Source: Gentiana macrophylla (Eukaryota; Streptophyta; Magnoliopsida; Gentianales; Gentianaceae). From it: a stretch of 64,000 nt of DNA. The notes under the pieces were generated by a model. That model saw nothing but the letters and a program-made list of their open reading frames with translations. It did not search any database and was not told where the DNA came from. Numbering within the stretch: the stretch's first letter is position 1; the number at the start of each line of letters is the position of its first letter. The translations under genes were made by a program, and so were the position numbers. The stretch spans positions 68,474,583-68,538,582 of the forward strand of contig CM047808.1 in the NCBI GenBank assembly GCA_026214975.1. The letters run 5' to 3'. Shown piece by piece: positions 30,137 to 41,637 of this stretch.

Positions 30137-30959
30137 CCGCTACTATTCCCCCTTGTGTAATTAGCTTGACTAATGAAAACACCATCCTTCATTTGCTTTA
30201 CTTGAAGGCCTAGGAAATAATTTAATTCTCCCATCATGCTCCTCTGAAATTTGCTCTTCATCAGATTTGCAAATTTCTCACATAGCTTTTCATCCTCTGA
30301 TCCAAAGATGATATCATCATCATAGATTTGTACTAACAATGTACTTGTTCCTTCCTCTAGTTTGAATAGAGTCTTGTCTATAGTTCCTTTGTTGAATCCA
30401 TTCTTGATCAGAAATTGTGATAGTGTTTCATACCAGGCTCTTGGTGCCTGTTTGAGTCCATAAAGGGCCTTCTTGAGTTTGTATACTTTGTCTTCTTTTC
30501 CTTTGATTTGAAATCCAGGAGGTTGTTCCACATATACTTCTTCTTCCAAAAGTCTATTTAGGAATGCACTCTTGACATCCATTTGATAGACTTTGAAGTC
30601 TTTGAATGCAGAAAATGCTAGAAAGAGTCTGATTGCCTCCAATCTTGCTACTGGTGCAAATGTTTCATCATAATCTATCCCTTCTGCTTGAGAATAGCCT
30701 TTTGCAACTATTCTTGTTTTGTTTCTGACAACTGTTCCTTGCTCATCCATCTTGTTCCTAAATACCCATTTTGCTCCAATGATGTTGGTCATATCAGTGC
30801 ATCAACAAGTTCCCAGACTTCATTTCTTTCAAATTCATTTAGTTCTTCTTGCATGGCTGTGATCCAATCTGCATCTTGAATTGCATCATCTATTGTCTTG
30901 GGTTCCACTTGTGATAGAAAACATGTTAGCATGTGCTCCAGTTGTCTTCTGGTTCTAAC
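30137..30959 (-). pseudogene. Copia 2 reverse transcriptase, truncated before RNase H
   Basis: Open from about 30792 ([75 protein letters not shown]). The catalytic box reads [10 protein letters not shown] where relatives have [10 protein letters not shown], a Val to Asp change that keeps the two Asp. The frame continues through [20 protein letters not shown] to ANYT, then leaves RT homology for a short tail ending at 30100. The tail DNA belongs to the extra ORF region in another frame. All of RNase H is gone, so a deletion joins RT to the downstream ORF near 30160-30170. Upstream RT sequence at 30793-30959 is in another frame. Confidence 0.9.
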
Positions 30960-32500
30960 TCATGTGTGAATATCTCCAATAACTTGTTCTTCAGGATGGT
31001 CTCTCAGACAATTTAGATCAGGTTCAAGTTGTTCTACACTTGGTGCTTCCATACCTTCATGCTGAGCATGAACTTCAAATTCTGGTGCTTCTTCTGTTGT
31101 ATTGATATGTGGCTCCTCTTGATTTTCAAAATGATGATTCAGGATAGAAGCTGGTATGGTTGTATTTGTATAGATTTTCCTTTGTACTGCTTCCTCTTCT
31201 TGATCTTGAATGTCTTCACCATTTGTATTTGGTTCATAAAAAACTACATGTATTGATTCTTCAATCACCAATGTTCTTTTGTTGAGTACTCAATGCTTTC
31301 TTTGGTGTCCGAGTATCCCATAAAGATTGCTTCATCGACCTTTTCATCAAAGGTATGCAGCTGGTTCCTGTTCAAGACAAAACATTTTGATCCAAACATA
31401 TGAAAATATGAGATATTGGGTTTTCTACCATTCCATATTTCATATGGAGTCTTTCCATGATATTTGTTGATGATTGATCTATTTTGTGTATGGCATGCTG
31501 TGTTTGCTGCTTCAGCCCAAAATCTCTTTCGCAAGCATGCTTCAGCAATCATTGTTCTAACTGCTTCTTTGAGAGTTCTGTTTCTTCTTTCTGCTACACC
31601 ATTTTTTTGTGGAGTTCCTACTGCAGATAATTGATGTAGTATTCCATTTTCTTCACAGTTGGTTTTGATAATTTCATTTAGAAATTCAGTGCCTCTATCT
31701 GATCTGATCTTGATGATTTTCATTTCCTTTTCATTTTGGAGTATTCTCAGCAAGTCTGGCAGCTTCTTGAGTGTTTCTTTCTTCTTGTTCATGAAAATGG
31801 TCCAGGTGTACTTTGAGAAGTCATCCACCACTACTAGGGTGTATTTCTTGCCACTTACACTTACTGGTGTGACTGGTCCAAATAGGTCCATGTGTAACAG
31901 ATGTAGAACTCTGGTTGTAGATTGATAAGGCTTTGACTTGAATGAACTTTCGATTTGTTTCCCTTTCTGACATGCATCACATAGGCTTTCCTTTTTGAAT
32001 ATGTTCTCTGGCAGTCCTTCAACTAACTTGTTCTTTGATAATTTGTTGATGGTCTTGAAATTCTGGTGATTTAATCTTCTGGGCCAAATCCAGCTTGTTG
32101 ATTGTTTATTTTTGACAAGCAGACATGTTTCTGCCTTGTCTGTTCTCCAGTCCACCACATACATGTTGTCTTGTCTTCTACCTGCAAGAACTATTGTGTT
32201 GGTTTGGCTGTGAATCACTTTGCATCCTTCTTTGTTGAAGTGCACATTGTAGCCTTTGTCACCGAATTCACTGATGCTCATCAGATTGAAATTAAGTCCC
32301 TTGACATATGCCACATTTTGAATCTTCAGATTTTTCTTGAGTATTGTGCCTTCCCCCTTAATCTTGCCAGAGTTTTATTTGCCTCCAAATGTGACTTTGG
32401 GTCCATCAAAAGCTTTGAAGTCAGTGAGCCATTTCTTGTTTCCTGTCATGTGTCTGGAACATCCACTGTCTATGTACCAGACATCCTACAAAACAAATTA
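30960..32500 (-). pseudogene. Copia 2 protease end, GAG-pre-integrase and integrase
   Basis: The protease motif DSGCSRHMTGNKKWL is at about 32415-32470. One TAA follows (about 32376). From 32314 a 349-codon frame covers GAG-pre-integrase (NFNLMSISEFGDKGYN) and the zinc-binding region (KESLCDACQKGKQ). The core has all three catalytic residues: HMDLFGPV, IRSDRGTEFLN and KNGVAERRNRTL. The C-terminal KTPYEIWNGRKPNISYFHMF is present. The frame ends at 31265. An acidic linker toward RT is at 30960-31271 in another frame. The core itself is intact, which makes this the best-preserved integrase of the three copia elements here. Confidence 0.92.
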
Positions 32501-33140
32501 ATTTAGTTTAGGTACCAAACACTGTTTGGGTCCATACCTGTTAGCAGTCATGCCTCCTATACCAAGTGTATATCCAAAGGTTCTTCTTTTTGGATAATTA
32601 AAGTCATCAACTTCATATGTATAAGGCATGGCAGAATAGCTTCTAATATTTTTGCTGAAGGTATTCTGACACTTTTCTCCACCTTTTGGTGCATTTACAT
32701 CTTTCTTCACTTTCCAATATGCAGTAGGAAACCTTTCTTGCTTCATGTGTCTAGGAACATATCTAGATTGGTTTTTCTTAAACACATGATGCATTTTATG
32801 GAATGGTTTCCTCTTGTATTTTGGAGGTGCAACATTCTATCATCCTCTCGAATGATAAAGTCCGCTTTACCTTTCGTGAAGGCTATTGTTCTTGGTTGGT
32901 GAAATGAGGATTTTGTCTGCTGTTTTACTACACTAGGTTTTGACTTCACCGGAGCAGGATGATTTGTTGGAACTATGGTCTGTCCCTTTCTAAATTTTGG
33001 TCCAATGTTGGTCCTGGATTTAGAATTGTGTTGACCATTTTTCCTACTCTCATCCTGACTGTTGTAGCCAAGACCAGATCTGGATCCAAACCTTTTTGAG
33101 GGTTTGTAAGCTGGTGCATTTAGTGGTGCAGTGGTTACCT
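32501..33140 (-). pseudogene. Copia 2 spacer between nucleocapsid and protease
   Basis: Two overlapping minus-strand frames (32498-32794 and 32743-32949) with Lys, Pro and Arg-rich low-complexity sequence. A frameshift lies near 32760. No domain. Confidence 0.6.
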
Positions 33141-34633
33141 TTACCGGTGGGGAGATTTTCTTAATCGATCATCAATAATGGATGTATGATCATCTGCTTT
33201 TTGTTGATCATTTAAGTAGGTCTCCTTACTGGTTAATTCAGCTTTTGCTTTATCCAGTTCTTTCTTTAATCTTTTGATCTCCTTTCTTAGATTCTTGCAT
33301 TCCTTTTCCAGAATTTCATGATTCATTTCAATTTCATCAAATTTGGTCTTGAGATTTTGGACTAAGTCTACTGTATCTAATGGGAGAGCAGAAGATTGTG
33401 CAGTGTCAGAAGTGGATACATTAGATGAAGAGTAAGAGCTAGATGATACCTCAGTTTCATTTGATTCTTTGGTCATTAGACATAAGTCAGTGTCTGAGCT
33501 GTTACCTTCATCTTCATTTAATTCTTTGGTCATGAGAGATAAGCATGCTTTTTCATTTTCTGAGTTATCTTCTTCATCACTGTCATCTGAGTCATTATCA
33601 GATGATTCTTCATTCTTTTCACTACTGGATTCAGCCTTCAGTGCCTTCTTCGTTTTCCTCTTTTCAAATGCTTTGTATTTCTTCTTTTCATCATCTTTGT
33701 TATTTTCTTCAGGACAATCAGTCTTGAAGTGACCTTTCTTGTTGCAGTTGAAGCATCTGTATTCATCATCTTTCTTCTTCATTTCTTTATTTGAGCTTGA
33801 CTCTTGTTTGATGATGAGTTTCCCTTGAATGTCTTCTTTTTGCTAAACCTATCAAAACGTTTGACTAATAAAGCTACCTGTTCTTTGAGTTCTTGTGTCT
33901 CTCTGCTGATACAATCGGCAAAGTTACTTTGTTGGGGTGCAACCAATGCAGTGATTTTTTGTGTCTCTGCCGGAGCACCATCTTCACCGTTCAATTCGAA
34001 TTAATGAGCTTTTAATTGGGACATCAGGGTCAGAGTGTCCGTGTTTGCAAGATTTGTTGTTCCTCTGATTACTGATGTTATGATCTTCCATTTTCCAGGT
34101 AATCCTCTCAAGATCTTCAAGAATACCTCTTTCTGGGGATATGTGTGTCCAAGTTGTTGCAGTTCACTGATAATTCTTGAGAATCTGTTGTCCATTTGAT
34201 CAATGGATTCACCAGCCTTCATTTTGAAGTTCTCAAATTTCTGTTTTGCAACAGATAATTTGTTTTCTTTAACTGCTTCAGATCCTTCATTTATCAATGC
34301 TAGCTTGTCCCACATCTCCTTTGCTGTTTTACAGTCTTTGATTCTCATCAACATGTTGCTATCTAGGGTCTTCAAAATCATGTCTTTTGCAACAAAATCC
34401 AGATTTGCTCTTCTCCTGTCATCCTTGGTCCAATCCTTTTTAGGTTTATCGATTTCCTTCCCTTGATCTGCTCATGTGCCTACCACAGTAGTGATTATGA
34501 TTGGTCCATCATTAATTACATCCAGCATGTCTTCATGAGTTGCTGCAAGATGAGACAGCATTCTTATTTTATATTCATCAAAATTATTAACATTAAAGAT
34601 AGGTACTTTTGACAAAAAGTTTGAGTAATCCAT
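33141..34633 (-). pseudogene. Copia 2 gag
   Basis: The start ATG at 34631-34633 (MDYSNFLSKVPIF) follows the PBS by about 125 bp. One TGA interrupts near 34472. 34001-34381 holds the UBN2-like capsid (CKTAKEMWDKLALINEGSEA, IISELQQLGHTYPQKEVFLK). A TAA near 34001 follows. 33779-33994 is a coiled stretch (RETQELKEQVALLVKRFDRF). 33141-33782 has one CCHC knuckle, CFNCNKKGHFKTDC, then an acidic Ser-rich tract and a long helix (LEKECKNLRKEIKRLKKELD). Three stops only, so it is less decayed than copia 1 gag. Confidence 0.88.
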
Positions 34634-34756
34634 AAGTGCAAGTGAAGATATAAATATAAACGTAGAGAAAACTTAGATTTGAAAACTACTTTGAAAATGT
34701 GTGATCTCCTTGTTACCAGAAATTAGATCTGAACAGGTTCTGATACTAGGAACACT

Positions 34757-34768
34757 GCTCCGATACCA
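34757..34768 (-). promoter_or_regulatory. Copia 2 primer binding site
   Basis: The minus strand reads TGGTATCGGAGC, one base different from the initiator tRNA-Met complement, two bases inside the 5' LTR. Confidence 0.9.
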
Positions 34769-34770
34769 AT

Positions 34771-36185
34771 TGTTAGTCCCAGAGAAGGGTGAAACTATAG
34801 GTAGATGGGGGTGAATGACTATAGTGGAGTTTCAAAAACTTTTCTTTTGATTAAAAGCTTTTGGGCAGGGGATAAGTCCCTTCTTACTATGTTGTTTTCA
34901 AATCAGTTTAGACAATCACAGATATAAGTTATGATCTAGGCAATTTAAATAAATGCTGTAAAGTAAATTGTAGAAAGTAAATTGACACAAGGCTTTATAG
35001 TGGTTCAGGGTGGTGTAATCCCTTAATCCACTCTTCTCCTGTGATGATCGGAGGAATTCACTATTGTTTTCATAGATGCAATAGTATGATTGTCCTTGGC
35101 TTCCCAAGCTTCACAATCTATAAGACTATCACTCCTTGACAAAGAACGGCCTTGATGTTGATTCGCTCTTTTTATCGCTCCTTGAGATCAAAATCCTTCA
35201 ACGGCTATCACAGATTCAACTCCTTCTCAGATTGCCTCTCGATTTGATTTGCTTGATTTGATGTGAATGTGATTCACACACTTGCTTGATCAATCTCAGT
35301 GCTGAATATGACTTTGTAGCTCTGATATCTGACTTGATCACTAGATGTATCCTTGTAAGTTCAGAGAGAAGGGCTTTTCAAATTGACAGAGTTTCTGCTT
35401 GATTTTTCGTTTCAGATCATTGTTTTTCTTTTTCTATCAATGCCTTCTATTTATAGCTTTGAATAACCTTGATTTGAAATTCCGTCCGTTGGCTATATTA
35501 ATGAGGGAATAATCCTTGATTTTATTCTTGATTCCCCCTTAATTCATTCTCCTTGATTTGAGTGATCGGATTCTTTTTTCAAACGTATAGCAAAAAATCC
35601 GTCATTGATTGATCCTCTATTGATTGTGCATTTAATGCATTATCTTCTGAATCTTCAATGATATTAAGTCTGATCTGGTAAGTGTTACTTCGCCGTTTTC
35701 AGAACGGTTGAGTGATCCTTCTGACTTAGCTGATTTTGATCTTCCTTCACCGTTTTGTCTTCACTCAGCCGCAAGTCAGTTTACTTTGCCGATTCATTGT
35801 TTTCCTCTTTGCTTCAACTTAAAGAGAATCTTTGTACTTCACTGATCCTTGATTGGGGTGAGATCAGTGTACACCATATTTGAATATTAAGTTTCATCAC
35901 TTAAAGTGTGACTTGGACTTATCCAAGGTCATCACAGACTTCCTTGGTTATAAGTCAGACCATTAATGTCTTCATTGCTTCTCTGTTGGTGCTTGGCTGG
36001 CTTCACTCTGCCGAATATCTGTTTTTACTTTGCCGTCCTACCAACTAGTACAATGCTTGTCTGACTCAACTTATACAACATGACAGACTCTAAGTAAAGA
36101 CTTATACAGAGAATTCTAGCTTATTTCAAGCTTGCTATAACAGCTAGTATGGCCATCATCAAAACATAATAGAATGTTCCTAACA
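34771..36185 (-). repeat. Copia 2 5' LTR (1415 bp)
   Basis: Plus-strand ends TGTTAGTCCC and GTTCCTAACA form a clean inverted repeat TGTTAG/CTAACA. The partner LTR has TGTTGG, a single transition at its edge. Confidence 0.93.
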
Positions 36186-36190
36186 ATACT

Positions 36191-37821
36191 ATGCCGAGCC
36201 GTCGGGGTACGGTTCTCGGTGGGTCTCTTTCGAACGTTTCATCGCATAGTGCAGAGCCCTAGATTGAAAGGATTGGATCACTTCTCCTATCGGTCGGGAG
36301 TAAAGGAAATGATGCTCGGGGGTTCCAAATACAACGCATGGCGGGGTCGTTTCTTCTTCATTAGAGACAGTGAGGATTCCAAGCTGGGATGTCCGAAGAC
36401 AATCTCCTTATAGAAGGATGAGTGTCCGACTCTCCCAGATTCGGCTCAAGTGTATGCTATCCAGAACGCGGGGATCGTCCTGAGATTGCATGAACTACCT
36501 TCCGAGCTTATCATTGCAGCTCGTCTGGCCGAGGCTGGTCCCGACCCTTATCTTCCCTTAGATAGCAATAGCCATGACCTGGGTAAGTGCCGTTTCTCTC
36601 TTGTGTGTTTCGAAGTAGCATAATTAATGTGCGTTCTCATTTCTTGCAGTAAGGGCTCTGGCCGACCACCAAGCCCCCGGTGTCAGGGAGAAGGTAGAAC
36701 AACCAACTGATGGAGTGGTCGAGACAGTTGTGCACACAGGTCGACATCAGACGACCAGGACTGTGGGATTGTCCATCGGGCCTGACACAACTCGTCTGTT
36801 AGCGAATTGGAGGATGATATCTTGAAGAATCCTCATCCTCTTCGAGGGAACATGAATGTTCCTATTATAGTGGTGGACGATGAGGGGGTGAGGAAGAATA
36901 TGAGGAGGAGCCTGAGACACCTCTTGTACAAAGATCTTCTCATCCTAGGCTAAGGGATGCTAATACGGAAGAGAGCTCGGGAAATAAAGGCAGGACTAAC
37001 TTAGGGTCGGACCCAGAAAAACACGACGAAAGGACATCTGGGTTTCGTCAAGAGGATACGGAGGTCGAGATCGATCTCCACACCTCACCATGTGGAGCCG
37101 GTCAGTCACAAGGTGTTTCTCAAATGTTTGACATTGCCCTAATCGAAGCGGGTTTCGAGGCCATGAGATATATAAGTTTCATTTATTTGTGTCCTTAGCG
37201 TTTATCCTTACTGAGTGATTTTGATCAAACAACATGTTTTTTCAGGGATCGGTTGTGGGTCAAGAGATCTTTGCCGACTGGCACGTTCGTCTACTGAACG
37301 GGAGAAGAGGACTTCTGATCTGAAGTCTAAGGACAATCGAATAAAGGAGGTTGAAGAGAAATTGCGGTTGTAGGTGGAAAAGACAGATATTTTGGGGTCT
37401 GAGTATGATGTCCGTCTTCAAGAATTCATGGATGAAAACCTAGAAAGGGAAGCCGAACTGGATGGTCTTGTTGTGAGACTTCAGGATGAGCTTTCAACTG
37501 CTGAGAAAAACGTCCGAGCCTTTCATGCTCGTCTTCAGGAGGTTTCGGCTCAAGCCATTAAAGATTACAAAGCATCATCTGCGTTTATAAAACCTTTGAA
37601 GCAGCTGTTGATCGAGCCCCATTGTGAGGACTAGCTATGTGTTAGGGGTAAACGATTGTAGGGTCCACCATCCGGACCTTACCATCGACAGCTTGGCCCA
37701 CCCTGACTTGTACACTCCTGATGCCAAACCGATGTATTCTCTTCGGGTGAAGGAATTTCAAGCGGGGGTGGACCTCAAGGAGCTGTACCCTATGACCGGT
37801 GAACAAAACCAACCTTCCTAG
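36191..37821 (+). pseudogene. Tat antisense ORF, 3' part with introns and coiled coil
   Basis: The frame continues from 27751 across the copia 2 insertion: RAVGVRFSVGLFRTF and YNAWRGRFFFIRDSED, the usual continuation of PF04195-type proteins. A likely 67-bp intron lies at 36583-36649 (GTAAGT...TTCTTGCAG). A second acceptor TTTTTTCAG is at 37245, but the matching donor near 37166 reads GAG-ATATATAAG, as if GT had mutated to AT. After it, 37374-37634 encodes a coiled-coil segment (REAELDGLVVRLQDELSTAE). The last part to 37821 is in another frame (DLKELYPMTGEQNQPS). Stops at 36411 and elsewhere show decay. Confidence 0.65.
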
Positions 37822-38064
37822 GGTTCGAATCCTAATTCCTAATAGAGTAGGCCTTAAATTACACTTTGTGATTATAGTTCGGTTTTCTGTAATTATGATT
37901 GTTTGTATTAATAGAACTTTTCAGCTTCTTGTTTGGTTGTGGTTCGTATATTTGTAATTTTTATATTTTATTTGTATGATAATAGTTGCCCCCTAGTATG
38001 TCATGCGAATATTCATGGATGGCATACTAGTATTAAATATGGTGTAATTAGTTTAATTAAGCGC

Positions 38065-38385
38065 GAGCAGGGCCATTGCAGACTGACTTCTCATGTGAAA
38101 GTATGGACGAGCAGGGCCAGGCTGGTGCTGACGTCTCGTTTAAAGGCATAGAGAGCAGGGCCAGATCGGACTGACTTCTCATGTGGAAGTATGGACAAGC
38201 AGGGCCAGAATAGTGCTGACGTCTCGTTTAAAGGCATGGCGAGCAGGGCCAGATCGGACTGACTTCTCGTGTGGAAGTATGGACAAGCAGAGAACAAGCA
38301 GGGCCAAGCTAGTGCTGACGTCTCGTTAAAAGGCATGGCAAGCAGGGCCTGATCGGACTAACTTCTCACGTGAATGTATTGCGTT
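38065..38385. repeat. 88-bp tandem repeat array in the Tat element
   Basis: GAGCAGGGCCA starts at 38065, 38153 and 38241, a period of 88 bp, then at about 38340 after an 11-bp extra piece. Each unit has two related halves of about 44 bp (AGCAGGGCCAG...CTGACTTCTC and AGCAGGGCCAG...CTGACGTCTCGTTTAAAGG). About 3.6 units. Confidence 0.92.
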
Positions 38386-38559
38386 GCTGAAATAAAATGT
38401 CACACTGACAAGAAAGTAATAATATTTTATTTAAAATGACAAGACGATAAAAAATTTAAACTGAAATAACAGCTAAACAGGGGATTTCATAAGATATGCT
38501 CTATGGATAAAAATTTCACTAGTTGTTAGCATGCTAGCTCCTGGGGACGGTTCTCCCCT
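38386..38559. other. Tat element spacer between tandem array and integrase
   Basis: No coding content recognised. Confidence 0.5.
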
Positions 38560-39770
38560 AGAGTTGGCCAACTGATAAGCGCCTTTTCCATGCACCTTGA
38601 ACACTTTGTAGGGTCCATCCTAATTCGGGACCAGTTTGCCCTGGGACCTTGCCTGCTGACTTCGTTCTTCCGAAGCACCAAGTCTCCTTCTTAAAAGGAC
38701 ATATGCCTCACATTAATGTCATAGTATTGAGAAATATTTTGCTTATATTTGGCCATTCTGGTAGATGCTATCTATCGGCTCTCTTTTAAGTCATCTTTGG
38801 AGTGTTTGAGCTCGATTTCCCTATCTGCTTTTGCGTAGAGCTTGAGTCTTGGTGAGGGTAATCCAATTTCGGTGGGTATAATGGATTTGCTCCCATAGGC
38901 CAAATTTAAAGGTGTCTTTCATGTTTCCAAGTTAGGGGTTGTTCGGTGTGCCCAGAGGATGTTGGGCAGATGTTCAACCCAATTTTCCCCTTCTTATTTG
39001 AGTGTTTTCTTCAGGCCAACTTTGATCTGCCGATTGGTCTGTTCATCTTGCCCATTCACTTTGGGATATCCTACAGATGTGAAATTCGGGGATATCCCCA
39101 GCTCGGTGCACCAGGATCTGACTCATTTGTCTTCGAACTGTGTGCCATTGTCTGATATCAGCATCTTTGGAATCCTGTACCGACATACAACATTTTTTCT
39201 AGAGGAACCTCTAGATAGCTTTAGTTGTAATCATAGTGAGGGCTTCAACTTCCACCTATTTGGTGAAGTAATCTACAGCGACCGCTAAAAATTTGAAGCT
39301 CCCCGGAGCCTGAGGTAGGGTGCTGACCAAATCGACTCCCTATTGATCGAAGGGCCATGCTGCGATCAGAGGGGTCATCTACTGAGAGGCTTGATGGGAT
39401 ATATTACCATGTACCTGGAATGAGTTACACCAGCGAACGAGGTCCTCGGCATCTTGCCGCATGGTCGGCATTTTCATGCTAACGTCCAGGCTCCATGATG
39501 GTGTTCACAAATTCCTAAATGGATTTCCTGAAGTAGATAGTTCCCTTCGTCTTCTATTGCACACCTGAGACAGGGCACCACAAAATACTTCCTATAAAGT
39601 ACATTGTAAAAAAGTGAGTACCGGGCTGCTCGGAATTTCATTTCTCTAGCCAAGGTTTTGTCTTCTGGTAGTATTCCGTTGCGGAGGTAGGATACTATGG
39701 GATCCATCCAAGTATCCTTCTGTGTGATGGGCTAGACCTCTCGGGCATCGTAACTTCTTTCTTGTTACAG
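38560..39770 (-). pseudogene. Tat integrase, heavily decayed
   Basis: The zinc-binding N-terminus is at 39474-39707 (AARYSLFYNVLYRKYFVVPC, IHLGICEHHHGAWTLA). The core and C-terminus on the minus strand down to 38560 are recognisable only in pieces, for example GPFDQ followed by TAG where relatives have Trp (about 39340), and GPYKVFKVHGKGAY near 38580-38620. Many stops and frame changes. The normal role is insertion of the cDNA. Confidence 0.75.
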
Positions 39771-40500
39771 TTATACCAATACCTTTTTGTTGGAGATGAA
39801 ACTAGATGCCAACTTGGAAAGGGCATCGGCTCGTCGATTCTGGGATCGGAAGACCTGTTCGATAAGAACAATATGGAAAGCCTTCAGCTGATCTGTGGCT
39901 ACGGCTAAGTATTTCTTCATAGGCTCTTCTTTAGCCTCGTATTCTCCCTTTATGTGATTGACAATCAATTGAGAATAGTTGTATACCCTCAGGTTCCTAG
40001 CCCCCAACTTAGCTGCCAGAGTAAACCCGGTGATCAGGGCTTCGTATTCGGCCTCGTTATTGGTGGCCGGGAAGCTAAACCGGAGTGCGTAGGGAACTCT
40101 TCTCCTTTTGGACTGATGAGTAGGAGTCCTACCCCGGATCCGTCCTTGTTAGATGCTCCATCGACATACAACGTCCAATCTTTGACCTCGGTGCTTGGTT
40201 GATTCTGATTGGCGGTTATGACCACTTTTTCTACCAGAAAATCTGCTAGTTCTTGGGCTTTGACCACTGTTCGGGGATGAAAATCCAAGTCGTACTCAGC
40301 TAATTCTACTACCTATTTTATCAATCGTCCTGACGTTTCTGGTCTGGAAAATATCTGCCGAACAGGCTGGTCGGTAATTACGACTACCGAATGGAGCTGA
40401 AAATAGGGTCTTAGCTTTCTGAAGGCATGCACTAAGGCTAACTCCAACTACTAGGCGTTTGAGTATCTAACCTCTGGGCAGCGAAGAGCTTTACTGATGT
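39771..40500 (-). pseudogene. Tat RNase H region
   Basis: 40034-40288 encodes WTLYVDGASNKDGSGVGLLL, the RNase H core with the catalytic Asp of DGASN. 39771-40007 continues with LRVYNYSQLIVNHIKGEYEA and AFHIVLIEQVFRSQNRRADA, ending in LSKLASS. A frame break separates the two. Upstream to 40500 is the RT-RNase H connection with stops at Trp positions (for example TAG near 40451). The DGASN-type RNase H next to integrase suggests the extra, archaeal-like RNase H known in Tat and Ogre elements; not proven here. Confidence 0.75.
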
Positions 40501-41637
40501 AGAAGGTCGGTTTCTGCCCTTGTTCCTTGACTAGGACCGTGCTTATGGCCTAGCCACACACCGCCAAGTAGGCAAACAGAGTATCCCCCTGCTGTGGGGA
40601 AGTTAATGTTGGCAGCTCGGCTAAGTAGACTTTCAAATCTTTGAATGCCTACTGGCATTCTTCGTCCCACTTGAACGAGTTAGCTTGTTTTAGGACCTTA
40701 AAGAAAGGGAGGGTTCACTGAGCCGATTTGGACAAAAATCGTCCGAGCGTGGCCATTCTTTCCATTAACCTCTGGACTTCTTTGATGCTTCTCAGTGTCG
40801 GCATAGTTCTTAGTGCTTCTACATTTTCCGGGTTAGCTCTGATGCCTTCCTGCGATATAATATACCTCAAGAATTTCCTGGTCCGAACCCCAAACATTCA
40901 CTTTTTAGGATTAAGCTTCATCTGTGAGGTTCTGAGTACTTCAAAGACTTCTCTTACGTCAATTAAGTATTGCTCCAGGGACATGCTTTTGATTAGGAGG
41001 TCATCTACGTATACCTCCATACACCTCCCTATCTGATCTTTGAATATCTTATTGACTGCCCTTTGATAGGTCGCTCCAGCATTTCGGAGACCAAACGGCA
41101 TAGTCATGTAACAGTATGTGCCAAACTCAGTGATTAACGAGGTCTTTTCGGCGTCCCAGGGGCCCATGACAATCTGATGGTAACCCCTATAAGCATCTAG
41201 GAAATCAAAAACTCCAAAGCCTATGATCGAATCCACCATTTGATCTATATTGGGTAAGGATTACAGTCCTTGGGGAAAGCTTGGTTGAGGTCGGTAAAAT
41301 CTACAAACATCCTCCAACTACCGTCCGGCTTCTTCACTATGACGTGGTTCGCCAGCCAGTCTGGGTAACTTACTTCCTGAATGATATTGGCTTGGAGTAG
41401 CTTAGTTACTTCCTTCTTAACGGCATCCACTCATTCGTGGGTGAAATGTCTCTTCTTCTGGCGAATAGGCTTCCGGCTCGGGTCGTTGTTCAGCTGATGC
41501 ATAGCTAGGGCTGGGGACAAACTAGGCATCTCTTCCATAGTCCAGGCGAACACCTCCTTGAATTCCTTGAACAATGCTATTAATTGTTCCTTGTGTAAGT
41601 CGGGGATCCATGATCCTACGGTGATGGTCCGATCGTC
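40501..41637 (-). pseudogene. Tat reverse transcriptase
   Basis: 41245-41430 encodes VKKPDGSWRMFVDFTDLNQA followed by FPKD. 40898-41239 encodes FDFLDAYRGYHQIVMG, CYMTMPFGLRNAGATYQRAV and MEVYVDDLLIKSM with the YVDD active site. 40715-40897 encodes RKFLRYIISQEGIRANPENV. The frame is cut by single stops between these pieces. Downstream (40500-40714) and upstream (41440-41637, PSLSPALAMHQLNNDPSRKP) parts are recognisable. Confidence 0.85.

Larger units (their letters stand above)
27752..36185 (-). mobile_element. Ty1/copia element 2 (SIRE-like), both LTRs present
   Basis: LTRs at 27752-29152 and 34771-36185 enclose a minus-strand gag-pol and an extra ORF. Flanks GTACT (27747-27751) and ATACT (36186-36190) form a 5-bp target duplication with one mismatch. 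Length 8434 bp. It interrupts the Tat antisense ORF. Homologous to copia 1 over gag, protease, integrase and RT. RNase H is missing. Confidence 0.93.

Noticed and set aside
29877..30185. Lys/Arg-rich 102-codon ORF overlapping the copia 2 extra ORF
   Set aside because: Shadow frame of the GAA/AAG-rich acidic stretch; only its first part (near 30096-30185) may belong to the real N-terminus.
38091..38336. Minus-strand 81-codon ORF with repeated peptide
   Set aside because: It is a translation of the 88-bp tandem array; the peptide repeats only because the DNA does.
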